Assembly: GCF_000757425.2 (NCBI RefSeq)
Contig: NZ_JPKR02000002.1
Location: 1 to 64,000 of the forward strand
DNA: 64,000 nt
Reading direction: 5' to 3'
Origin: Tatumella morbirosei
Lineage (GTDB): Bacteria; Pseudomonadota; Gammaproteobacteria; Enterobacterales; Enterobacteriaceae
Positions 57,584 through 64,000 of this stretch are shown piece after piece. The number at the start of each line of letters is the position of its first letter. Within the stretch, counting starts at the first letter, position 1. A model generated the notes under the pieces. It saw only the letters and a program-made list of their open reading frames with translations, did no database searches and had not been told where the DNA came from. The position numbers and the translations under genes are program-made.

Positions 57584-58250
57584 ATCACCGGCAGTTAAGT
57601 TCCGCAGCAAAACACATATATCAGCCTGCCTCGCATTTCCGTGGTTGAATCTTCCCCCGGGTTCCCCAGCCAGGGGCAAAGCGGTATCCGTCTTCTTAGC
57701 TGCGGGTACCGGCAACAGACTACTTTATTCTTAATGAAAAAAAATAAAGCTTTGTATATCCCTTTAGAGGTGACAGTAAGAATTTTGTCGGTAAAACACT
57801 GTAGTATCTACAGTAATAGCCAACTATTTTGACAATTAATCCTGTTGGCAACTGCCATTTCTCACTAAAGGCTCATTCCCTGGCGGGTTATTGAGTCAAA
57901 TTTTGATTAATCGCCTTCCCGTCGGTATCTATATAAGCAATCGCCCTGATTTTTCTGTCATGTTATGATCAGAAAAGAAGACTTAAGTAATTAATCCCGA
58001 CGAAATGTAATGGAGTGCTTATCTCATATACAGATAAGCGATATCTTAGCGGGGGGCTTAGCTACAGAGAAGGTAGAGACATAAAACCACCTACTGTTAA
58101 ACAACCGTTAATTCTTATTCGGCCTGTAACCGATAATGCTAATTTCAAAATTTAAATTATATAATCAGTAACAGGCTATTTATTTTTCAATTTAAATTAG
58201 GTACCCTCAGCCCCACAGTTAATTGTACCCGGATAAGCAAGGAAAATATG
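57584..58250. other. AT-rich gap upstream of the H-NS family gene, no gene seen
   Basis: About 670 bp without a supported frame, becoming strongly AT-rich from about 57720 onward. An odd-length palindrome ACTGTAGTATCTACAGT is at 57798-57814. AT-rich curved DNA would suit autoregulation by the downstream H-NS-like protein. ybiR, expected here by synteny, is missing. Confidence 0.55.
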
Positions 58251-58649
58251 ATGAGTGATGCATTTAAAGTTCTCAATAACATTCGTACTCTGCGTGCGCA
58301 GGCCCGTGACCTGGCATTGAGTGATCTGGAAGAAGTTCTGGAAAAACTGACCGTTGTTGTTAATGAGCGTCGTGAAGAAATTGAAGCTGAACAAGCGCAG
58401 AACCGTGAAAAAGAAGAGAAACTGACAAAATACCGTGAAATGTTGTTGGCAGATGGTATTGACCCTAACGAATTACTGGGTGCGATTGAAGTCAGCAAAA
58501 AACGTGTCAAACGTGCCCCGCGTCCTGCTAAATATAAATACACCGACGAAAATGGTGAAAGTAAATCATGGACCGGTCAGGGCCGTACTCCAGCTGCTAT
58601 CAAAAAAGCGCTGGACGAAGGTAAAAGCCTGGACGATTTCCTGATCTAA
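58251..58649 (+). CDS. H-NS/StpA family nucleoid-associated protein
   Basis: A 132-residue nucleoid protein. The N-terminal oligomerisation region [13 protein letters not shown]...LEEVLEKL, a charged linker, and the C-terminal DNA-binding core [13 protein letters not shown] and [15 protein letters not shown] are conserved; the DNA-contacting QGR is intact. The N-terminus is closer to H-NS, whereas the end GKSLDDFLI without KQ resembles StpA. The position by ybiT is not that of E. coli hns (near galU/tdk), so it may be a paralogue or a relocated hns. The ATG at 58251 aligns with E. coli; AAGGAAA is upstream. Confidence 0.93.
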   Translation: MSDAFKVLNNIRTLRAQARDLALSDLEEVLEKLTVVVNERREEIEAEQAQNREKEEKLTKYREMLLADGIDPNELLGAIEVSKKRVKRAPRPAKYKYTDENGESKSWTGQGRTPAAIKKALDEGKSLDDFLI

Positions 58650-58678
58650 TCAGGCGCAATACTCCTTGTTAATGGGAG

Positions 58679-58708
58679 AGCCAGTGACACTTTGTTGCTG
58701 GCTTTTTT
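58679..58708 (+). terminator. Rho-independent terminator of the H-NS family gene
   Basis: AGCCAG/CTGGCT stem with additional inner pairing (TGACA/TTG) followed by TTTTTT at 58703-58708, 30 bp after the stop. Confidence 0.88.
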
Positions 58709-58913
58709 GCTTTTAATCAGTAGCATGATTATTTTGTCAGGGACTCTCTGTTAATTGTCCGTGATCTCACCGGCAGTGTTCCGGTATCGGGGCTGTCAGC
58801 CAGTTGCCAGCAGTCCCCTGCAACCATAGTATCCCGAGGTGTCAGAAGCCTCGTGTTTAGGCGACGTTCTGACAGCATTCTACCTGAGTTTGATTTATCT
58901 ATAAGGCTATCCC

Positions 58914-60506
58914 GTGTTAGTAACCAGTAATGTGACGATGCAGTTTGGCAGTAAGCCATTGTTTGAAAATATCTCTGTAAAATTTGGCGGAGGAAATCGT
59001 TATGGTTTAATTGGTGCCAACGGCAGCGGTAAGTCAACGTTTATGAAGATCCTTGGCGGCGATTTACAGCCAAGTAATGGTAATGTCTCTTATGATCCCA
59101 ATGAACGTATTGGTAAATTACGCCAGGATCAGTTCGCATTCGAAAACTTCACCGTCCTTGATACTGTCATTATGGGACATAATGAACTTTGGGAAGTAAA
59201 ACAGGAACGTGATCGTATTTATTCCTTACCTGAAATGAGTGAAGAGGAAGGGTATAAGGTGGCTGAACTGGAGGTTCAGTATGGTGAAATGGATGGTTAT
59301 ACTGCTGAATCCCGTGCCGGCGAGCTTTTATTAGGAGTGGGGATTCCTCTGGAGCAGCATTATGGTCCGATGAGTGAAGTCGCACCTGGCTGGAAATTGC
59401 GTGTGCTTTTGGCGCAGGCACTGTTTTCTAATCCCGATATATTGTTACTCGATGAACCGACCAACAACCTTGATATAGATACTATCCGTTGGCTGGAGCA
59501 GGTTTTAAACGAACGTAACAGTACCATGGTGATCATTTCGCACGACCGTCATTTCCTGAATATGGTTTGCACCCATATGGCTGATCTGGATTATGGTGAA
59601 CTACGGGTTTATGCCGGAAATTATGATGAATATATGACGGCGGCCACTCAGGCCCGTGAACGTTTATTATCAGACAATGCGAAGAAAAAAGCTCAGATTG
59701 CTGAATTGCAGTCGTTTGTCAGCCGTTTTAGTGCGAACGCTTCTAAATCACGTCAGGCAACCTCCCGGGCTAAACAAATCGATAAAATTAAACTCGACGA
59801 AGTTAAAGCTTCCAGCCGTCAGAATCCATTTATCCGTTTTGAACAGGACAAGAAACTGTTCAGAAATGCTTTGCAGACTGAAGAGTTAAGTAAGGGATTT
59901 GATAAAGGGTTACTGTTTGACCGTTTCAACCTGTTGCTTGAAGTCGGTGAAAAAGTGGCCATTATCGGTGCCAACGGTATCGGTAAAACTACATTGCTGA
60001 AAACACTGGTAGGGGAGTTGACTCCGGATAACGGTACCGTTAAATGGTCTGAAAATGCCAGCCTGGGATATTATGCACAGGATCATGCGGCAGACTTTGC
60101 CAATGACCTGACGGTGTTTGACTGGATGAGCCAGTGGAAGCAGGAAGGTGATGATGAACAGGCGGTTCGCAGTATCCTTGGACGTCTGTTGTTTTCTCAG
60201 GATGATATTAAAAAGCCCGCTAAGGTTCTTTCCGGTGGCGAAAAAGGGCGGATGCTGTTTGGTAAATTAATGATGGAAAAACCAAACGTGTTGGTTATGG
60301 ATGAACCGACCAACCACCTGGATATGGAATCTATTGAATCCCTGAATATGGCCCTGGAAATGTATGAAGGAACACTGATCTTTGTCTCTCACGACCGTGA
60401 ATTTGTCAGCTCACTGGCCACCAGAGTGATTGAGATTAAATCCGGAGATATTACCGATTTCTCCGGCAGCTACGAGGATTATTTGCGCAGTCAGGGTATT
60501 TCCTGA
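58914..60506 (+). CDS. ybiT: ABC-F family ATPase YbiT
   Basis: A 530-residue duplicated ABC protein without membrane domains; ABC-F proteins act on ribosomes at the E site. The first domain has GANGSGKST and [11 protein letters not shown]; the second [18 protein letters not shown] and [10 protein letters not shown]. The linker with [15 protein letters not shown] is the P-site tRNA interaction motif region. The GTG start at 58914 matches the E. coli gene, and AAGG is upstream. Length equals E. coli YbiT. Confidence 0.96.
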   Translation: MLVTSNVTMQFGSKPLFENISVKFGGGNRYGLIGANGSGKSTFMKILGGDLQPSNGNVSYDPNERIGKLRQDQFAFENFTVLDTVIMGHNELWEVKQERDRIYSLPEMSEEEGYKVAELEVQYGEMDGYTAESRAGELLLGVGIPLEQHYGPMSEVAPGWKLRVLLAQALFSNPDILLLDEPTNNLDIDTIRWLEQVLNERNSTMVIISHDRHFLNMVCTHMADLDYGELRVYAGNYDEYMTAATQARERLLSDNAKKKAQIAELQSFVSRFSANASKSRQATSRAKQIDKIKLDEVKASSRQNPFIRFEQDKKLFRNALQTEELSKGFDKGLLFDRFNLLLEVGEKVAIIGANGIGKTTLLKTLVGELTPDNGTVKWSENASLGYYAQDHAADFANDLTVFDWMSQWKQEGDDEQAVRSILGRLLFSQDDIKKPAKVLSGGEKGRMLFGKLMMEKPNVLVMDEPTNHLDMESIESLNMALEMYEGTLIFVSHDREFVSSLATRVIEIKSGDITDFSGSYEDYLRSQGIS

Positions 60507-60510
60507 TAAC

Positions 60511-60588
60511 CCGGCTGTCCGTCAGGGCAGCCGGCAAATGTTCTGTTGTCAGTGCAGAATGCAGGTTCGGTTGGTCAGTATTCTGCAC
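60511..60588. terminator. Two hairpins between convergent ybiT and moeB
   Basis: CCGGCTG/CAGCCGG at 60511-60534 and GTGCAGAAT/ATTCTGCAC at 60552-60588, both perfect, occupy the 90-bp convergent gap. Weak T-rich sequence follows the second (GGTTGTTTTA). A bidirectional terminator role is likely. Confidence 0.55.
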
Positions 60589-60595
60589 GGTTGTT

Positions 60596-61354
60596 TTAGT
60601 GGCCAGAATGTCCGCAAACTTCGCAGTCAGGATCGCGCATCAGCCGGATTTCGCGAAACTGTGATGTCATTGCGTCATACAGCATAATTTTACCGCTTGC
60701 AGTCTCGCCATATCCGGTCACTACCTTGATAGCTTCCATCGCCTGCATCGCCCCAATAACCCCGACCAGTGGCGCCATTACACCGGCTTCAACACAACTC
60801 AGGTTTTGCTCACCAAACAGTCGGCTCATACAACGATAACATGGTTCGTTTTCCCGCCAGCGAAATACCGATAACTGGCCTTCCATCCGAATTGCTGCAC
60901 CGGAGATCAGCGGGACTTTATGCCGGAAGCAGGCAGTATTCAGACATTCACGGGCAACTACATTATCGCTGCAATCCAGCACGGCATCATGACGACTGAC
61001 CAGAGTGTCTGCATTATCTTCATTCAGTGGCTCAGCCAGGGTACTCAGTTCAACCCGGGGGTTAATTTTCTGTAATGCCAGAATGGCGGAATCTGTTTTT
61101 GCCATTCCGAGAGTGTCATCGTTATGCAGTATCTGCCGCTGAAGGTTAGAAAGTGATACGCTGTCAAAATCAACCAGTGTCAGCGCTCCAATGCCAGCGG
61201 AGGCCAGCCAGGGAGCGGCGGCGCAGCCCAATCCGCCAAGACCGACTATCAGTATTCTGGAGGATTTCAGCTGTTCCTGCCGTTCAAAATCAAATCCTTT
61301 CAGTACCAGTTGCCGGTTATAGCGGAGTATCTCGTCATCGTTCAGCGGCATCAT
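60596..61354 (-). CDS. moeB: Molybdopterin-synthase adenylyltransferase MoeB
   Basis: A 252-residue E1-like enzyme that adenylates the MoaD C-terminus. LRYNRQLVLKGFD, ATP loop VGLGGLGCAAAPWLA, DFDSVSLSNLQRQ and zinc cysteines CYRCMSRLFG and DCEVCGH are conserved. It starts three bases after the moeA stop, so moeA-moeB form an operon as in E. coli. Confidence 0.97.
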   Translation of the reverse strand: MMPLNDDEILRYNRQLVLKGFDFERQEQLKSSRILIVGLGGLGCAAAPWLASAGIGALTLVDFDSVSLSNLQRQILHNDDTLGMAKTDSAILALQKINPRVELSTLAEPLNEDNADTLVSRHDAVLDCSDNVVARECLNTACFRHKVPLISGAAIRMEGQLSVFRWRENEPCYRCMSRLFGEQNLSCVEAGVMAPLVGVIGAMQAMEAIKVVTGYGETASGKIMLYDAMTSQFREIRLMRDPDCEVCGHSGH

Positions 61355-61357
61355 GGT

Positions 61358-62593
61358 TTAGTGACTCAGCAGAGAATTAAACGGTTCAATCGTGACTGTT
61401 TCGCCAGGTTGCACGCTACCGCGCTCACGTTCCAGTACGATAAAGCAATTGGCTTTGGAAAATGAACTGAACACATGCGAACCCTGATGAGGGGTCGGGG
61501 TAACCTGCAAACGGCCATCGGGGGCAGTAGAAAAGAATCCACGTTGAAAATCGAGCCGGCCGGGCATTTTTTTCAGCGATGTAGAGGCTCGGGCGATGAG
61601 TCGTTCAGGGAGACTACTTTGTGTCTGACCCAACAAAATCGCCAGCATAGGCTGAACCAGCTGATAGAAGGTGACGACGGCAGAGACTGGGTTGCCTGGC
61701 AAACCACAGAACCAGCTTTCAGATAACCTGCCGAAGGCGAAAGGTTTTCCGGGCTTCATCGCCAGTTTCCAGAAGGTGACTGTTCCCAGTTCTTCGAGCA
61801 TGTCCCGGGTAAAATCAGCCTCTCCGACTGAGACTCCTCCGGTACTGATCACGACATCTGCCTGTCGGTTAGCCTCTTCAAATGCATTTCTTAGTGGTTG
61901 CGGATCATCAGCAATAATCCCTAAATCAACCACCTCGCAGCCGAGCTTTTCCAGCATCAGGCGGATGGCAAAACGGTTGGTATCATATAACTGACCGTCC
62001 TGCAGCGGCTGGCCGACCGGAACCAGTTCATCGCCGGTGGAAAACAGTGCAACCCGTAAGCGGCGCAGAACACTGACTTCACTAATGCCTAATGAAGCCA
62101 GCAGTGGCAATTCTGAAGCACCCAGCCGTATTCCTGCTTCAAGAATCTGTTCTCCGGGTCGAATATCTTCCCCTGCACGGCGAATATTTTGCCCCGCCGT
62201 GACTTCAGCACTAAAACGAATCCCCTGGTCAGTGACTTCGGCCTGTTCCTGCATAATCACGGCGTCTGTGCCGGAGGGGATCGGGGCGCCGGTCATAATC
62301 CGGATGACTGTACCTGCGGGCCAGTCCCCGTGAAAAGGCACACCTGCCAGTGCTTTACCTGCCACAGGTAACGGACGGTTTTCGGTCAGATCAGCCAGCC
62401 GCACGGCATAGCCATCCATCGCTGAGTTATCGAATACTGGCACTGCCATCGGAGAGATTACCGGGTCAGCTGTGATGCGTCCTACCGCATCTTTCAGTTC
62501 AAGACTGACTTTGTCCCGGATGGGAGAGATCTGCTGACGAATTAAATTTTGTGCATCTTCCAGAGAGATTAATCCGGAGGTAAAGGGTTCCAT
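61358..62593 (-). CDS. moeA: Molybdopterin molybdenumtransferase MoeA
   Basis: A 411-residue enzyme inserting molybdate into adenylylated molybdopterin; same length as E. coli Moe[35 protein letters not shown], the catalytic region [13 protein letters not shown] and [11 protein letters not shown]...[10 protein letters not shown] are typical. AGGAGCC precedes the ATG at 62593; the in-frame ATG at 62668 would add 25 unlike residues. Confidence 0.97.
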   Translation of the reverse strand: MEPFTSGLISLEDAQNLIRQQISPIRDKVSLELKDAVGRITADPVISPMAVPVFDNSAMDGYAVRLADLTENRPLPVAGKALAGVPFHGDWPAGTVIRIMTGAPIPSGTDAVIMQEQAEVTDQGIRFSAEVTAGQNIRRAGEDIRPGEQILEAGIRLGASELPLLASLGISEVSVLRRLRVALFSTGDELVPVGQPLQDGQLYDTNRFAIRLMLEKLGCEVVDLGIIADDPQPLRNAFEEANRQADVVISTGGVSVGEADFTRDMLEELGTVTFWKLAMKPGKPFAFGRLSESWFCGLPGNPVSAVVTFYQLVQPMLAILLGQTQSSLPERLIARASTSLKKMPGRLDFQRGFFSTAPDGRLQVTPTPHQGSHVFSSFSKANCFIVLERERGSVQPGETVTIEPFNSLLSH

Positions 62594-62781
62594 ATTGGCT
62601 CCTGCCTGGTTTACGCTTTGCGGAAAGGGACAAGATGTCAGTGGTACTTGTCCGGTCAGTCGTAACAATGGATTGAGGATAGCATTTTATGGGGGGAACG
62701 GGGAACCGGAAGCGAAAGGGGAGCAGTTTATGGCAAATGCAAAGTGGTCAGGTCACCTGGGGTAGATGTTTGCACCGGAGC

Positions 62782-62808
62782 ACTGTGGCCTGTTCATCAG
62801 ACCACAGT
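62782..62808 (-). terminator. Hairpin downstream of rimO
   Basis: ACTGTGG-CTG pairs with CAG-CCACAGT with one internal mismatch and a five-base loop, 13 bp after the rimO stop on the minus strand. It lacks a T-run, so termination is only probable. Confidence 0.45.
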
Positions 62809-62821
62809 ATAGAAGGATAAA

Positions 62822-64000
62822 CTAATCGACTTTGCTGCCCCATAAATCGTATTCATCGGCATGTTCTACCCGTACACGCACGATATCTCCGGCTTTTACA
62901 GAGAGCTCGCCGTTAAGATAAACCGAGCCATCAATTTCAGGTGCATCTGCCATGCTACGGCCAACCGCACCTTCTTCATCCACTTCGTCAATCATCACCA
63001 TAATTTCCCGGCCGACTTTTTCTGCTAGTCGCTCTGTCGAGATTTGCTGTTGTAATTGCATAAACCGGTGATAACGCTCTTCCTTAACTTCTTCAGGTAC
63101 CTGATCTGCTAACTGATTAGCCGTTGCGCCTTCCACCGGACTGTACTTAAAGCAACCGACACGGTCAAGACGGGCTTCTTTGAGGAAGTCGAGGAGCATC
63201 GCAAAATCTTCTTCGGTTTCACCCGGGAATCCGACAATAAATGTCGAACGCAGTGTCAAATCAGGACAAACCTCGCGCCAGCGTTTAATTCGCTCCAGAG
63301 TTCGCTCCACAGACCCGGGACGTTTCATTAGCTTCAGGATACGTGGGCTGGCATGTTGCAGAGGAATATCCAGATAAGGCAGGATTTTTCCTTCAGCCAT
63401 TAGGGGGATAACTTCATCAACATGCGGATAAGGGTAAACATAGTGCAGGCGAACCCAGACTCCTAGCCGGGCGAGTTGCTCGCACAGGCTAACCATACTG
63501 GTTTTGACCGGTGATCCATTCCAGAAGCCGGTGCGATGTTTGACATCAACACCATAGGCAGAGGTGTCCTGTGATATTACCAGCAGTTCTTTAACACCGG
63601 ACTCCACCAGGCGACGGGCCTCATCCAGAACGGAGCCGATTGGACGACTATCGAGATCGCCACGCATGGAAGGGATAATACAGAACGTACAACGATGATT
63701 ACACCCTTCTGAAATTTTCAGATAAGCATAGTGGCGAGGGGTCAGCTTTACGCCCTGCTCTGGTACCAGAGATAAAAAAGGATTATGGGCGGGTTTAGGT
63801 GCATAGTGATGCACGTGAGATAAAACCTGCTCATAGCTGTGAGGACCGGTGATTTCCAGAACTTTTGGATGAACCTCACGGATTTGGTCTTCTTTGGCAC
63901 CCAGGCAACCGGTTACAATCACTTTGCCATTCTCGGTCAGTGCTTCGCCGATAGCTTCCAGTGATTCCTGTACCGCACTGTCAATAAATCCGCAGGTGTT
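62822..64000 (-). CDS. rimO: Ribosomal protein uS12 methylthiotransferase RimO (partial)
   Basis: The last 392 residues of a radical SAM methylthiotransferase that modifies Asp88 of ribosomal protein S12; E. coli RimO has 441. The frame is open to the window edge, where it reads [14 protein letters not shown], so the N-terminus lies outside. [12 protein letters not shown] holds an N-terminal cluster Cys, GCNHRCTFC the radical SAM cluster, and the TRAM domain covers the last 65 or so residues. In-frame ATGs inside (for example 63922) are not the true start. Confidence 0.97.
   Translation of the reverse strand, partial: NTCGFIDSAVQESLEAIGEALTENGKVIVTGCLGAKEDQIREVHPKVLEITGPHSYEQVLSHVHHYAPKPAHNPFLSLVPEQGVKLTPRHYAYLKISEGCNHRCTFCIIPSMRGDLDSRPIGSVLDEARRLVESGVKELLVISQDTSAYGVDVKHRTGFWNGSPVKTSMVSLCEQLARLGVWVRLHYVYPYPHVDEVIPLMAEGKILPYLDIPLQHASPRILKLMKRPGSVERTLERIKRWREVCPDLTLRSTFIVGFPGETEEDFAMLLDFLKEARLDRVGCFKYSPVEGATANQLADQVPEEVKEERYHRFMQLQQQISTERLAEKVGREIMVMIDEVDEEGAVGRSMADAPEIDGSVYLNGELSVKAGDIVRVRVEHADEYDLWGSKVD

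Noticed and set aside
57798-57814. LexA box upstream of the H-NS-like gene
   Set aside because: CTG and CAG are separated by nine bases, not ten, so it does not fit the LexA spacing.
1-64000. CRISPR arrays, prophage, insertion sequences, toxin-antitoxin or restriction systems
   Set aside because: No regularly spaced repeats, transposase, integrase, phage structural or defence gene motifs were recognised on either strand.

Overview
The window reads as chromosomal DNA of an Enterobacterales bacterium, most likely of the Erwiniaceae (Tatumella/Pantoea/Erwinia group). Almost every core gene has a recognisable Escherichia coli counterpart, and long stretches keep the E. coli 17-19 minute order: tRNA-Lys, zitB, aroG, gpmA, gal, modEF, acrZ, ybhA, pgl, ybhB, bioA/bioBFCD, uvrB, ybhK, moaABCDE, ybhL, ybhQ, rhlE, dinG, ybiB, rlmF, dps, ompX, mntS/mntR, ybiT, moeBA, rimO. 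A periplasmic FAD dehydrogenase/cytochrome c operon of the gluconate or 2-ketogluconate dehydrogenase type fits the ketogluconate-forming Erwiniaceae. The genus call is inference; no rRNA or other species marker lies in the window.

Layout. 1-2.7 kb: a tRNA-Lys gene flanked by 103-bp repeats that contain its own 3' end, an AT-rich gap, and an orphan thioester-reductase-like SDR. 2.9-5.0 kb: a divergent alkylation-repair pair (Ada sensor-AraC-AlkA fusion, and a separate MGMT) around a large inverted repeat. 5-16.5 kb: zitB, aroG, gpmA, galTKM (no galE), modE-modF, acrZ, ybhA, pgl; modABC, which in E. coli sits between acrZ and ybhA, is absent. 16.5-22.8 kb: the biotin locus with a BirA operator, followed by a lone UrtE-like ATPase whose ABC signature has decayed. 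22.8-32.5 kb: uvrB behind a LexA box and a cluster of DnaA boxes, ybhK, a probable Moco riboswitch, moaABCDE, a yaiW homologue, ybhL and ybhQ.

32.6-46 kb: between rhlE and dinG sits an insert of about 12 kb. Several of its genes (dusC, yohD, pbpG, bglX) cluster near 48 minutes in E. coli, so this looks like a translocated block; ldtB, an MFS porter, a DUF3772 mechanosensitive channel, an MpaB/DUF2236 protein, idi and an unlisted 34-residue membrane peptide are mixed in. 46-52.6 kb: SOS-controlled dinG with a one-base frameshift in an A7 tract, ybiB, rlmF, dps, ompX. 52.6-56.5 kb: the three-gene dehydrogenase operon. 56.6-64 kb: mntS and mntR around two tandem MntR boxes, an H-NS family protein, ybiT, moeB, moeA, and rimO running off the right edge.

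Functional themes are biotin and molybdenum-cofactor synthesis (moaA-E, moeAB, modE/F, riboswitch), galactose use, DNA repair (Ada/AlkA, MGMT, UvrB, DinG), manganese homeostasis, and envelope maintenance (LdtB, PbpG, OmpX, YohD). No insertion sequence, prophage, CRISPR array or toxin system was recognised. The most unusual items are the tRNA-Lys-derived repeats, the extended MntS with tandem MntR boxes, the dinG frameshift, the decayed UrtE, the loss of modABC and galE from their usual places, and the DnaA-box cluster at uvrB.
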